A program made the position numbers and the translations under genes. Shown piece by piece: positions 16,380 to 24,849 of a DNA stretch of 64,000 bases (positions are counted from its first letter, which is position 1; the number at the start of each line of letters is the position of its first letter). Source of the DNA: Kineosporia succinea (GTDB lineage: Bacteria; Actinomycetota; Actinomycetes; Actinomycetales; Kineosporiaceae); NCBI RefSeq assembly GCF_030811555.1, contig NZ_JAUSQZ010000001.1:4957241-5021240 (forward strand), written 5' to 3'. Below the pieces are notes generated by a model. The model was not told where the DNA came from. It made no database searches and saw nothing but the letters and a program-made list of their open reading frames with translations.

Positions 16380-18039
16380 TCGCCTTCTCCAGGAAACAGC
16401 GGTGGTTGCCGAGGGCGTTCGGGTTCAGGCCCTGCACGCTCGCGCCGCTCACCACCGGGTTGGTCGAGTAGGCGAGCATCGACAGCACCATGTACTCCTC
16501 GGCCCAGCGCCGCTGGATCTCGGTGTAGGCCGCGGTGCGCTCGTCGCCGTCGGGCAGGTTCTTGGCCGTGTAGAGGTCGTCCGCGAACCGCTCGGACCCC
16601 TTCAAGGACGCGAACCCGGTGGCGAAGTCGCCGTAGACACCCGAGGGCAGGGCCATCGAGCCGACCATGTTGTCCGGGTCGGGCACGTACGAGTTGCGCT
16701 CCCAGATCATCAGGTCGTGGTATTCGTCGGTCGTGTCGTAGATCCGGTTGAAATACGCTGCCGGGTCCACGGAATCGACCTTCACGGTGAGCCCGAGGTC
16801 GGTCAGGTTCTGCTCCACGATCTGCGCGGCCTTGGGGTGCCAGCTGTCGCTGGCGGCCATCAGGTGCACGGTGCGTCCCTCGGCCCCGGCCTGCTTCAGC
16901 AGTTCCCTGGCCTTCGTGAGGTCCTGCGTGCTGAGGTCTTTCAGGCTCGCGTCGTAGCCGTTCTGCGACGGCGGGATGGCGTAACCGTCGGGTGTCTGCC
17001 CCTTGCCGAAGAAGGCCTGCGAGACGATGGCGTTGCGGTCGATGGCCAGGTTGATGGCCTGCCGCACCTCGAGTTCGGGGATGCGCCGCGCGTCGATCAT
17101 CAGGATCGCGTCGAAGCCGAGCGTGGTGTCGTGCACCGTCACCGCGTCGTTCTTGGCCAGCGAGGCCAGGCTCGAGTACGGCGTGAACTGCGTGGCCGAG
17201 ATGTCGCCCGAGATCAGGGAGTTCACGATGGTGGACGGGTCGGTCACCTGCTGCAGCACGAGGCGGTCGATCGGGGGGCGCCCGAGTCGGAAGTCCTCGA
17301 ACGCCTCCAGCACCACGGACTGGCCGGCCGTGGCCGAGACGAACTTGAACGGGCCGGTGCCGACGAGCGCCTTGCCGATGCCGGAACCCTCCTTCTCCAG
17401 CGCGGCGCTGGAGATGATGCGCCCGCCGATGTCCGACAGGCGTGAGAGCACCATCCGGTCGGGCTTGTTCAGCTTCAGCTCGACGGTGTTGTCGTCGACC
17501 GCCTTCAGCGACTTCACGTTGTCGGCCAGGTTCTTCAGAGGCCGCGACGCGCCCTCGGGCAGGGTCTTGTCCTTGTCGTTCCACTGCCGGTTCAGGCTGG
17601 CCAGCACGTCGGCCGAGGTGAACGTGGTGCCGTCGTGGAAGGTCACACCGGTGCGCAGACGGAAGGTGTAGGTCAGCTGGTCGTCCGAGATCTCCCAGGA
17701 CTCGGCCAGATCCGGCTGCGGCTCGTTGCTCTCGAACGAGATGAAGGTCAGGCCGCGGCAGACGCAGTCGACGGCCATCCAGTCGCCGAGGGTGGTGTAG
17801 AAGGCCGGGTCGTTCACGGCGCTGGTGCCGTCGATGGCCAGGGTGAGCGTGCCGCCGGTGCTCGCGGCGCCGTCGGTGTCGTCGTCGGCGGCCACCCCGC
17901 AGGCCGAGAGCAGGCCACTGAGGCCGAAGGTCATGCCCATGCCGAGCAGTCCGGCGCCGCGCAGCATCGTGCGGCGGGAGACGTCGTTCGTGGGGACGGC
18001 ACTGGTGTCGATGCTGGGGTCGATCGGGGGACGCGGCAT
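16372..18039 (-). CDS. ABC transporter substrate-binding lipoprotein, family 5 (dipeptide/oligopeptide type)
   Basis: A 555-residue family-5 (SBP_bac_5) extracellular binding protein. The N terminus carries a twin-arginine motif (R22-R23 in 'SRRTMLRGAG') and a lipobox 'LLSAC' with lipidated C47, so it is probably exported by Tat and anchored outside the membrane. The mature part has the family pattern 'LAESWEISDDQLTYTFRLRTGVTFHDGTTFTSADV'. The ATG at 18039 has GGAG six bases upstream. It is the first gene of the twelve-gene operon. Family members bind peptides, but also nickel chelates, opines and plant compounds, so the ligand cannot be named. Confidence 0.92.
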   Translation of the reverse strand: MPRPPIDPSIDTSAVPTNDVSRRTMLRGAGLLGMGMTFGLSGLLSACGVAADDDTDGAASTGGTLTLAIDGTSAVNDPAFYTTLGDWMAVDCVCRGLTFISFESNEPQPDLAESWEISDDQLTYTFRLRTGVTFHDGTTFTSADVLASLNRQWNDKDKTLPEGASRPLKNLADNVKSLKAVDDNTVELKLNKPDRMVLSRLSDIGGRIISSAALEKEGSGIGKALVGTGPFKFVSATAGQSVVLEAFEDFRLGRPPIDRLVLQQVTDPSTIVNSLISGDISATQFTPYSSLASLAKNDAVTVHDTTLGFDAILMIDARRIPELEVRQAINLAIDRNAIVSQAFFGKGQTPDGYAIPPSQNGYDASLKDLSTQDLTKARELLKQAGAEGRTVHLMAASDSWHPKAAQIVEQNLTDLGLTVKVDSVDPAAYFNRIYDTTDEYHDLMIWERNSYVPDPDNMVGSMALPSGVYGDFATGFASLKGSERFADDLYTAKNLPDGDERTAAYTEIQRRWAEEYMVLSMLAYSTNPVVSGASVQGLNPNALGNHRCFLEKASV

Positions 18040-18108
18040 GAGGAGCTCCTACGAGACGGGCAGGCAAGCAGGGGGGCCTGGATAGCAATCGACGCAGATT
18101 GGATCCAT

Positions 18109-18136
18109 CTAGGAATGGAACGTATCCGGAATTGCG
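18109..18136 (-). promoter_or_regulatory. Candidate operator/promoter element before the importer operon
   Basis: On the plus strand the block reads CTAGGAAT, GGAA, CGTATCCGGAAT and TGCG. It matches the block at 5034-5056 apart from small insertions, and lies 70-97 bases upstream of the binding-protein start in the same orientation relative to that gene. TCCGGA inside it is palindromic, as is GGATCC just before it. I infer a shared regulator or promoter for the operon and the dioxygenase/dipeptidase pair. Confidence 0.4.
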
Positions 18137-18222
18137 GGTCCCGTCTAGGGTGACCTCATCGACGCACGCCGGTGTTTCGCCTGGGTAAAGGACGGTGGTG
18201 GGCCGTGTTTCGATCGCTGTGA

Positions 18223-18558
18223 GTTCCTGGCTGGGCGATAACAGGCCATTGGACGGGGTACCCGGCTCCGGTCGGGTTCGCCGTCGTCACCCGGCTGGGC
18301 ACGGACGACCAGTCGATCCTCGGGTTCTGGATCGCGCCCGGCGCCCGGCGCGGCGGACCGGGACTCACGACGGCGAGCGCGGTGGTGGCCCGGCACCCCG
18401 GCACGTGGGGAATCCTCTACCGGCCCGGCAACGGCGCGGCGGCGGACTGCTGGGCGAGCGTGGCGCAGCCCTACGGCTTCGCGCGGTTCACCCGCCCGGT
18501 GCCGGGCCGCACCGAGCTCCCGCCCGACGAGGGCGTGCGGTTCACCGTGCCCGGGTGA
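18223..18558 (+). pseudogene. GNAT acetyltransferase remnant (5'-truncated)
   Basis: A frame of about 111 codons is open from a stop at 18220 to TGA at 18556 but has no usable start codon before the conserved part. It reads as the C-terminal two thirds of a GNAT-like acetyltransferase: 'PAPVGFAVVTRL', then an acetyl-CoA-loop-like 'ARRGGPGLTTASAVVARHPG', then 'TWGILYRPGNGAAADCW'. The family normally has about 50 further N-terminal residues. The 3' end overlaps the convergent flavoprotein gene by 17 bases. I infer a decayed gene; a functional protein from a rare start codon is possible but less likely. Confidence 0.5.
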
Positions 18559-19069
18559 TCGCCTCGCGGATCAGCGCCCAGGGCAGCCCGGGTTCCTGGC
18601 GCGGGGCCGTGAGGTCGCGCGAGAGCAGCCGCACCCCGGCCGACTCCAGCGCCGCGACGTGCCCGGCCCAGGCCGGGTGGCGGGTGTGGGCCAGGTTGAT
18701 GCACGGGAAGACCACGACCGGCACGTCCGGGCGGCCGATCATCTCGTTGGCCGCGGTCATCGCCTGGTTGTCGCTGATGCCCAGCGCCAGCTTGGCCACG
18801 GCGTTGGCGGTGGCGGGCACCACCGCGCACACGTCGGGGTCCGGGTGAGGACGCGGCTGCCCGGGGAGGCGGGAGGCCCACCGCACCGGGAGCCCGGTCA
18901 GGGTCTCGAGGGCGCCGGCCTCACCGTCGGCCGACAGCCAGGTGCCGGCGGTCGGGGTCAGGGTGATCGCGACGGTCCACCCCGCGTCGACCAGCGGTGC
19001 CACCAGGCCCGGACGGAGGCCGTCGATACCGCCCGCGCCGCAGGCGATCAGACTGAGGACGCGGCCCAT
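18542..19069 (-). CDS. flavoprotein family protein (PPC-decarboxylase-like fold)
   Basis: A 175-residue Rossmann-type flavoprotein. The start 'VLSLIACGAGGIDGLRPGLVAPLVDAGW' matches the FMN-binding N terminus of the phosphopantothenoylcysteine-decarboxylase/lantibiotic-decarboxylase family. 'VVPATANAVAKLALGISDNQAMTAANE' matches its second conserved segment, although the family usually has a P-A-S/T-x-N-T-x-x-K-x-A-x-G pattern. Members decarboxylate cysteine-containing compounds or act as prenyl-FMN enzymes; here the reaction is unknown. The ATG at 19069 lies seven bases after the ABC-2 permease stop, so it is probably the last gene of the exporter operon. Confidence 0.75.
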   Translation of the reverse strand: MGRVLSLIACGAGGIDGLRPGLVAPLVDAGWTVAITLTPTAGTWLSADGEAGALETLTGLPVRWASRLPGQPRPHPDPDVCAVVPATANAVAKLALGISDNQAMTAANEMIGRPDVPVVVFPCINLAHTRHPAWAGHVAALESAGVRLLSRDLTAPRQEPGLPWALIREAITRAR

Positions 19070-19076
19070 GGCGACG

Positions 19077-19871
19077 TCAGCTGTCCCAGCGGAACCAGCG
19101 CATCGTGGCCGCGGTGCCGGCCGCGGTCCAGACCCCGAGCACGGCCAGGTCGAACCACGGCCACTCGCCGTGGGCCAGCGTGGCCCGCAGCCCGTCGCCG
19201 AGCGCCCCCGACGGCAGCCAGCGCACCACGTCACCCAGAGGGCCGAGCTGGTCGCCGGCCAGCACCACGCCGCCGCCGGCCAGCAGGAGCACCCAGATCA
19301 GGTTCGCCGCCGCGAGAACGGCCTCCGCGCGCAGCGTTCCGGCCAGCAGCAGGCCGAGGCTGACGAAGGCGGCCGAGCCGAGCACCCCCACCAGCAGGGC
19401 GGGCACCAGCCCGGCGGCCGAGGGGTGCCAGCCGAGCGCCAGGCCGACGGCGCCGAGCAGCACGACCTGGATCGCCGAGACCACCGCGACCGCGCCCAGA
19501 CGGCCGGCGATCAGGCCGGAACGGCCCAGGGGGGTGGTGCCGAGCAGGCGCAGCAGGCCCGCGCGGCGGTCGAAGCCGGTGCTGATGGCCTGGCCGGTGA
19601 ACGAGGTGGAGATCAGCGCGAGCGCCAGCACGCCGGGCGTGGCCAGGTCGATGCGGCGCCCGGTGCCGAGGTCGACGACCCCGCTCCGGGCCAGACCGGC
19701 CAGCACGAACAGCGGCAGGATCACGGTGAGCAGCAGCTGCTCGCCGTTGCGGAGCATGGCCATCGCGTCGAACCGGGTCTGGGCCAGCACCCGGCGCCGC
19801 GCGGACGCGGCCCGGTCGGTGCCGTCCGCGCGCGGCGACGCCTCGGGAGCGGTCATCTCGATCGCGCTCAC
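19077..19871 (-). CDS. ABC-2 type transporter permease
   Basis: A 264-residue membrane protein with about six helices: 'LLLTVILPLFVLAGLARSGVV' first, and 'LAAANLIWVLLLAGGGVVLAG' late in the sequence. The segment 'VLALALISTSFTGQAISTGFDRRAGLLRLLGTTPLGRSGLI' is the conserved ABC2_membrane core of daunorubicin-resistance-type exporters. The GTG at 19871 overlaps the ATPase stop in a GTGA junction. In mycobacteria a similar ATPase/permease pair (Rv1458c/Rv1457c) also lies divergent from sufR, so this is probably a conserved neighbour. The exported substrate is unknown. Confidence 0.85.
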   Translation of the reverse strand: MSAIEMTAPEASPRADGTDRAASARRRVLAQTRFDAMAMLRNGEQLLLTVILPLFVLAGLARSGVVDLGTGRRIDLATPGVLALALISTSFTGQAISTGFDRRAGLLRLLGTTPLGRSGLIAGRLGAVAVVSAIQVVLLGAVGLALGWHPSAAGLVPALLVGVLGSAAFVSLGLLLAGTLRAEAVLAAANLIWVLLLAGGGVVLAGDQLGPLGDVVRWLPSGALGDGLRATLAHGEWPWFDLAVLGVWTAAGTAATMRWFRWDS

Positions 19872-20839
19872 GCCCCGATCACCTCGTTCTGACGGGCAGC
19901 GATCTCCAGGAACACGTCTTCCAGACTCCTCCGGCCGAGAACCAGTCCCTCGGGCATGATCCCGAGACGGGCGCACCAGGCGGTGGTGGCGGCCACGTCA
20001 CCGGGCAGCAGGTGCGCCTCGGGGGTGCGGTTGGCCACGACGTAGTGCCCGGGGCGCACCTCGGTGGCGGCGATCCCGGCGGACAGCAGGGGGGCCAGCT
20101 CGGTCAGGTCCAGACCGGCCGGGCCACCGAAGCTCAGGGTGTGGTCGGTGCCGCCGGTGAGCTCGCGGGGCGAACCCGCGGCCACGACCCGGCCGCCGGC
20201 CATCAGCACCACGTGGTCGGCCAGGCGCTCGGCCTCGTCGAGCAGGTGGGTGGTCAGGACCACCGCGACGCCGGAGGCCCGCAGCTCACCGATCAGACCC
20301 CAGACCGCGATCCGGGCCTGCGGGTCGAGACCGGCGGTGGGCTCGTCGAGGAAGACCACGTCGGGGCGGCCGACCAGGGCCACGGCCAGGGCCAGACGCT
20401 GGCGCTCGCCGCCGGACAGGCGCCGCACCGTGGTGCGCAGCCGGGAGCCCAGGTCGAGACGGGCGATCAGGTCGCCGGTGGCCCAGGGCCGGGCGTACAT
20501 CGCGGCGGTCAGGTTGAGCACGTCGCCGGCGCGCGCGCCCTGCGGCATGCCGCCGTCCTGCAGCATCACGCCGACACGGGGGCGCAGCCAGGCACCGTCC
20601 GTGACCGGGTCGTGCCCGAGCACGCGAACCGTCCCGCCGTCGGGCCGGCGCAGTCCCTCGCAGCACTCGACGGTGCTGGTCTTGCCGGCGCCGTTGGGGC
20701 CGAGCACGGCGGTGACGGCGCCCGCGACGGCGGAGAACGAGGCGCCGTCGACGGCGAGCTTCGCTCCGTAACGCTTCATCAGCCCGGTCACCTCGACCGC
20801 GGCGTCACCTGATGCAGTACTGCCTGACTCGACGCGCAC
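19868..20839 (-). CDS. ABC transporter ATP-binding protein (CcmA/DrrA type)
   Basis: A 323-residue ATPase with Walker A 'VLGPNGAGKTS' (about residues 45-55), signature 'RLSGGERQRLALAVAL', Walker B 'VVFLDEPTAGLDPQ' and H-loop 'VVLTTHLLDEAERL'. The C-terminal extension is typical of drug-efflux ABC-2 systems. The start is uncertain. The GTG at 20839 follows a GGAGG only one base away, and the open frame continues upstream to 21019 without conserved sequence. The gene is divergent from sufR across a 221-base region that contains a candidate iron box. Confidence 0.85.
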   Translation of the reverse strand: MRVESGSTASGDAAVEVTGLMKRYGAKLAVDGASFSAVAGAVTAVLGPNGAGKTSTVECCEGLRRPDGGTVRVLGHDPVTDGAWLRPRVGVMLQDGGMPQGARAGDVLNLTAAMYARPWATGDLIARLDLGSRLRTTVRRLSGGERQRLALAVALVGRPDVVFLDEPTAGLDPQARIAVWGLIGELRASGVAVVLTTHLLDEAERLADHVVLMAGGRVVAAGSPRELTGGTDHTLSFGGPAGLDLTELAPLLSAGIAATEVRPGHYVVANRTPEAHLLPGDVAATTAWCARLGIMPEGLVLGRRSLEDVFLEIAARQNEVIGA

Positions 20840-20974
20840 ACCTCCACCATAGGGAAGAAGCGGGGGCGGTTCGGCACGACCCCGCCGTCGAGCGGCCCGC
20901 CCGGCGTGGTTCCCTGGTCCGGCAACCCGCGACAAACGGTGTTCACGACGGCGGAAAACACCCAAGTTAGGTTT

Positions 20975-20993
20975 ACCTTCCGTGACGCACCAG
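20975..20993. promoter_or_regulatory. Candidate DtxR/IdeR-type iron box
   Basis: AGTTAGGTTTACCTTCC lies between the ABC exporter and sufR. It keeps the TTAGGTT half and the central AGGT-TT-ACCT symmetry of the actinobacterial iron box (TTAGGTTAGGCTAACCTAA), but the second half is degenerate. It is about 70 bases before sufR, where an iron-dependent repressor could act on the suf promoter. Control of suf by iron is established in other bacteria; binding here is inference. Confidence 0.4.
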
Positions 20994-21051
20994 ACAGAAC
21001 CCGTGAGGGGCAAGCACACCCTCCCGGCTTGAGGCGGGCGTCGAATAACGT

Positions 21052-21063
21052 CACACTGGTGTG
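21052..21063. promoter_or_regulatory. Candidate SufR operator (CACAC-TG-GTGTG)
   Basis: A 12-base inverted repeat overlaps the sufR start codon, and AATAAC just upstream could be part of a -10 element. In mycobacteria SufR binds an ACACT-N5-TGTGA type palindrome in its own promoter; this repeat has the same half-site letters with a shorter spacer. It would allow autorepression of the whole operon by holo-SufR. Confidence 0.45.
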
Positions 21064-21888
21064 GTGGAAATGACCGAGACCGACTCCGAAGCCGGTCGCA
21101 TGGAGGATCGGGGCACCCGTGACCGGGTGTCGCGCGAGATCCTGCATCACGGTCCGATCACCGCGAGTGACCTGGCGGCCACGCTCGGGCTGACGCCCGC
21201 GGCGGTGCGCCGGCACCTGGACACCCTGACAGACCAGGGTCTCGTCTGCACGTGGGACCCTCCCGAGGGCACCCCCCGGCGGCGGGGCCGTCCGGCCCGG
21301 CTCTTCGTGCTGACCGACGCGGGTCACTCCGTGATGTCGACCGCGTACGACGACCTGGCCGTGCAGCTGCTCGAGTTCCTGGCCGAGACGGCCGGGCCCG
21401 ACGCCGTGCGCGAGTTCGCCGTGGTGCGGGCCGAACGGCTCGCCCAGCGCTACCGTCCCGCCGTCGATGCGGCCGGGGGAGACCCCCACCGCCGGGCCGG
21501 AGCTCTGGCCCAGGCCCTCAGCACGGATGGATACGCGGCCAGCGTGCGTTCACTCGAGGAGCGGGGCCGCGCGCACGAGGAGCAGACCACCCGGCAGACG
21601 GGTAAGCAGCTGTGCCAGGGGCACTGCCCGGTCCAGCAGGTCGCCGCCCAGTTCCCGCAGCTGTGCGAGGCCGAGACGCACGCGTTCTCCAACCTTCTCG
21701 GGGTCCACGTGCAGCGGCTCGCCACGCTCGCCCACGGGGAGCACGTCTGCACCACCCACATTCCCCTGAGCGCGGTCTCGGCCACGCTCGACACACGTAA
21801 CCCGACCGGCCGGCCCGAGTCAGCACCCGGGCCGGATGTCACGTCACAAGAGGAGAAAGCAGCCGATGAGCACCGTGTCGCATCCTGA
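21061..21888 (+). CDS. sufR: SufR-family transcriptional regulator of Fe-S assembly
   Basis: A 275-residue regulator. Residues 20-85 form a winged helix ('[28 protein letters not shown]'), followed by a wing rich in Pro and Arg. The C-terminal half holds cysteines that can ligate an Fe-S cluster: C185 and C189 ('CQGHCPV'), C202 ('QLCEAE') and C230 ('HVCTTH'). SufR proteins sense cluster status and repress suf. The GTG at 21061 is used here, but GTG 21064 or ATG 21070 are possible. The 3' end overlaps sufB by 23 bases. A palindrome lies on its start site. Confidence 0.9.
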   Translation: MVEMTETDSEAGRMEDRGTRDRVSREILHHGPITASDLAATLGLTPAAVRRHLDTLTDQGLVCTWDPPEGTPRRRGRPARLFVLTDAGHSVMSTAYDDLAVQLLEFLAETAGPDAVREFAVVRAERLAQRYRPAVDAAGGDPHRRAGALAQALSTDGYAASVRSLEERGRAHEEQTTRQTGKQLCQGHCPVQQVAAQFPQLCEAETHAFSNLLGVHVQRLATLAHGEHVCTTHIPLSAVSATLDTRNPTGRPESAPGPDVTSQEEKAADEHRVAS

Positions 21889-23278
21889 ACTCGAGGGCCT
21901 CGGGCGGTACGAGTTCGGCTGGGCCGACTCCGACGCCGCCGGCGCGGCCGCCCAGCGTGGCCTGTCCGAGGCTGTCGTGCGCGACATCTCGGCCAAGAAG
22001 AACGAGCCCGAGTGGATGCTGAACCAGCGTCTCAAGGGCCTCAAGCTGTTCGGCAAGAAGCCCATGCCGACCTGGGGCTCCGACCTGTCGGGCATCGACT
22101 TCGACAACATCAAGTACTTCGTGCGCTCCACCGAGAAGCAGGCCACCTCGTGGGACGACCTGCCCGACGACATCAAGAGCACCTACGACCGCCTGGGCAT
22201 CCCGGAGGCCGAGAAGCAGCGACTCGTCGCCGGCGTCGCCGCGCAGTACGAGTCCGAGGTGGTCTACCACCAGATCAACGAGGAACTCGAGAAGCAGGGT
22301 GTCATCTTCGTCGACACCGACACGGGTCTGCGTGACTACCCGGAGCTCTTCCAGGAGTACTTCGGCACGGTCATCCCGGTGGGCGACAACAAGTTCGCCT
22401 CGCTGAACAGCGCCGTGTGGTCGGGTGGCTCGTTCATCTACGTGCCCAAGGGCGTCCACGTCGAGATCCCGCTGCAGGCCTACTTCCGGATCAACACCGA
22501 GAACATGGGCCAGTTCGAGCGCACGCTGATCATCGCCGACGAGGGCTCGTACGTGCACTACGTCGAGGGCTGCACGGCGCCGATCTACAGCTCCGACTCG
22601 CTGCACTCGGCCGTCGTCGAGATCGTCGTGAAGAAGGACGCCCGCGTCCGCTACACGACCATCCAGAACTGGTCGAACAACGTGTACAACCTGGTCACCA
22701 AGCGGGCCACCGCCGCCGAGGGCGCCACCATGGAGTGGGTCGACGGCAACATCGGCTCCAAGGTCACCATGAAGTACCCGGCCATCTACCTGATGGGTGA
22801 GCACGCCAACGGCGAGACGCTGTCGATCGCGTTCGCCGGTGAGGGCCAGCACCAGGACGCCGGCGCCAAGATGGTGCACGCCGCGCCGCACACCAAGTCG
22901 TCCATCGTCTCCAAGTCGGTGGCCCGGGGCGGTGGCCGCACCTCCTACCGCGGTCTGCTGCAGGTGCTCGAGGGCTCGCACCACTCGGCCAGCACGGTGC
23001 GGTGCGACGCGCTGCTGGTCGACACGATCAGCCGGTCCGACACCTACCCCTACGTCGACGTCCGCGAGGACGACGTGACGCTGGGCCACGAGGCCACGGT
23101 CTCCAAGGTGAGCGAGGACCAGCTGTTCTACCTGATGTCCCGCGGCATGACCGAGGAGGAGGCGATGGCGATGATCGTGCGTGGTTTCGTCGAGCCGATC
23201 GCCCGGGAACTGCCGATGGAGTACGCGCTCGAGCTGAACCGCCTGATCGAGCTGCAGATGGAAGGCGCGGTCGGCTAG
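21866..23278 (+). CDS. sufB: Fe-S cluster assembly scaffold protein SufB
   Basis: A 470-residue SufB of the SufBCD scaffold complex, which assembles a cluster from persulfide sulfur in the cytoplasm. Typical segments are present: '[27 protein letters not shown]', '[38 protein letters not shown]', '[22 protein letters not shown]' and the C-terminal '[23 protein letters not shown]'. The ATG at 21866 has AGGAG ten bases upstream and lies within the end of sufR, so translation is coupled. No intein is present, unlike in some mycobacterial SufB proteins. Confidence 0.97.
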   Translation: MSTVSHPELEGLGRYEFGWADSDAAGAAAQRGLSEAVVRDISAKKNEPEWMLNQRLKGLKLFGKKPMPTWGSDLSGIDFDNIKYFVRSTEKQATSWDDLPDDIKSTYDRLGIPEAEKQRLVAGVAAQYESEVVYHQINEELEKQGVIFVDTDTGLRDYPELFQEYFGTVIPVGDNKFASLNSAVWSGGSFIYVPKGVHVEIPLQAYFRINTENMGQFERTLIIADEGSYVHYVEGCTAPIYSSDSLHSAVVEIVVKKDARVRYTTIQNWSNNVYNLVTKRATAAEGATMEWVDGNIGSKVTMKYPAIYLMGEHANGETLSIAFAGEGQHQDAGAKMVHAAPHTKSSIVSKSVARGGGRTSYRGLLQVLEGSHHSASTVRCDALLVDTISRSDTYPYVDVREDDVTLGHEATVSKVSEDQLFYLMSRGMTEEEAMAMIVRGFVEPIARELPMEYALELNRLIELQMEGAVG

Positions 23279-23324
23279 TCCGCCCACCCGTCCCCGTCAC
23301 CCCAGAATCCGAGAACAGAGAGCC

Positions 23325-24485
23325 ATGACTGAGACTTTCACGATCGAAGGCGGACCGGTCGAGCTGCACCGCTCGAGCTTCGACGTCGCGGACTTCCCGA
23401 TCCCGAACGGGCGCGAGGAGGACTGGCGGTTCACCCCGCTCGACCGCCTCCGCGGCCTGCTCGAGGGCGAGCCCACCGACTCCGCCCTCACCTGGACCAC
23501 CGACCTGCCCGAGGGCGTCGAGCTGACCACGGCCGGCTCCGGCGACCCGCTGCTGCGCGCCGTGCCCAAGTCGGTCGACCGCACCAGCGTCCTCGCGCTC
23601 GAGAACGCCAAGAACGGCGCGGTCGTCGTCAGGGTGAAGCAGAACGCCGAGCCCGACCGGCCCGTCGTGATCAAGCTGCACGGCACCGACGACCAGATCG
23701 TCTGGGGCCACGTCATTCTCGACATCGGCGCCAACGCGCAGGTGACCGTGGTGATCGAGCACAGCGGCACCGCTCGCTACTCGGGTGAGCTGTCGATCCT
23801 GGTGGGCGACGGCGCCAAGCTGAAGTTCGTCAGCGTGCAGGGCTGGGACCGCACCGCGGTGCACGCCCAGCACGTCGGCATCCGCCTCGGCAAGGACGCG
23901 TCGATCAACTCCACCCAGGTCACCCTGGGCGGCGACCTGGTGCGCTTCGTCGAGACCGTGGAGTACGCGGGTCCCGGCGGCGACGCCGAGATGGCCGGCC
24001 TCTACATCGCCGACGCCGGTCAGCACCAGGAGCACCGGCTCTTCGTCGACCACAGCGCTCCCAAGTGCCGCAGCAACGTCACGTACAAGGGCGCGCTGCA
24101 GGGCGAGGGCGCGCACACGGTGTGGGTCGGTGACGTGCTCATCCGCGCCACCGCCGAAGACACCGACACCTACGAGATGAACCGCAACCTGGTGCTGACC
24201 GACGGCACCCGCGCGGACTCGGTGCCGAACCTCGAGATCGAGACCGGCGAGATCGTCGGCGCCGGGCACGCCAGCACCACCGGCCGTTTCGACGACGAGC
24301 AGCTGTTTTACCTGCAGGCCCGGGGCATCACCGAGGAAGAGGCGCGCCGCCTGGTCGTGCGCGGCTTCTTCGCCGAGCTGATCAACAAGCTCGGCCTCCC
24401 CGACCTGCAGGAGCGTCTGCTCGCCGCCATCGAGGCCGAGCTGGGGGGCGAGCCCGAAGCCGCCATCGGCGCGGTGACGGAGTGA
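23325..24485 (+). CDS. sufD: Fe-S cluster assembly protein SufD
   Basis: A 386-residue paralogue of SufB that completes the SufBC2D complex. Visible features are the N-terminal 'PNGREEDWRFTPLDRLRGLL' motif, the beta-helix middle, and the C-terminal 'NLEIETGEIVGAGHASTTGRFDDEQLFYLQARGITEEEARRLVVRGFF'. It follows sufB after 46 bases, and its stop overlaps the GTG start of the Rieske gene (GTGA). Confidence 0.97.
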   Translation: MTETFTIEGGPVELHRSSFDVADFPIPNGREEDWRFTPLDRLRGLLEGEPTDSALTWTTDLPEGVELTTAGSGDPLLRAVPKSVDRTSVLALENAKNGAVVVRVKQNAEPDRPVVIKLHGTDDQIVWGHVILDIGANAQVTVVIEHSGTARYSGELSILVGDGAKLKFVSVQGWDRTAVHAQHVGIRLGKDASINSTQVTLGGDLVRFVETVEYAGPGGDAEMAGLYIADAGQHQEHRLFVDHSAPKCRSNVTYKGALQGEGAHTVWVGDVLIRATAEDTDTYEMNRNLVLTDGTRADSVPNLEIETGEIVGAGHASTTGRFDDEQLFYLQARGITEEEARRLVVRGFFAELINKLGLPDLQERLLAAIEAELGGEPEAAIGAVTE

Positions 24486-24817
24486 GTCGCGAGCGGGTCG
24501 CGTCCCTGGCCGACCTGAAGCCCGGTGAGGCGATCCAGGTGAGCGCGGGCGGCAAGACCGTCGCGCTGGCCCGCGAGAGCAACGGCGACGTGCACGCGGT
24601 CGCCGACCTCTGCACCCACGCGGCCGTCTCGCTGTCGGAGGGCATGGTCGAGGACTGCACCATCGAGTGCTGGCTCCACGGCTCGGCCTTCGACCTGCGC
24701 AGCGGCAAGCCGACGGTGCTGCCCGCCGTCACCCCGGTGGAGGTCTACGAGGTCTCGCTCGAGGGCGACGACGTGTACGTGGACACCGCCGTCATCACCA
24801 ACGCTGCCGCGTCCTGA
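24482..24817 (+). CDS. Rieske 2Fe-2S ferredoxin-like protein in the suf operon
   Basis: A 111-residue stand-alone Rieske domain. The cluster ligands C44/H46 ('LCTHAAVSL') and C63/H66 ('IECWLHGSAFDL') are complete. Such small Rieske proteins are homologous to the ferredoxin subunits of dioxygenases and are a regular member of actinobacterial suf operons between sufD and sufC. It could supply electrons for cluster assembly or be an early recipient of clusters; the role is not established. The GTG at 24482 overlaps the sufD stop. The protein is cytoplasmic, with no membrane segment. Confidence 0.92.
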   Translation: MSRERVASLADLKPGEAIQVSAGGKTVALARESNGDVHAVADLCTHAAVSLSEGMVEDCTIECWLHGSAFDLRSGKPTVLPAVTPVEVYEVSLEGDDVYVDTAVITNAAAS

Positions 24818-24849
24818 ATCCCCAGACCTTCTAGGAGAACTGAACCACC

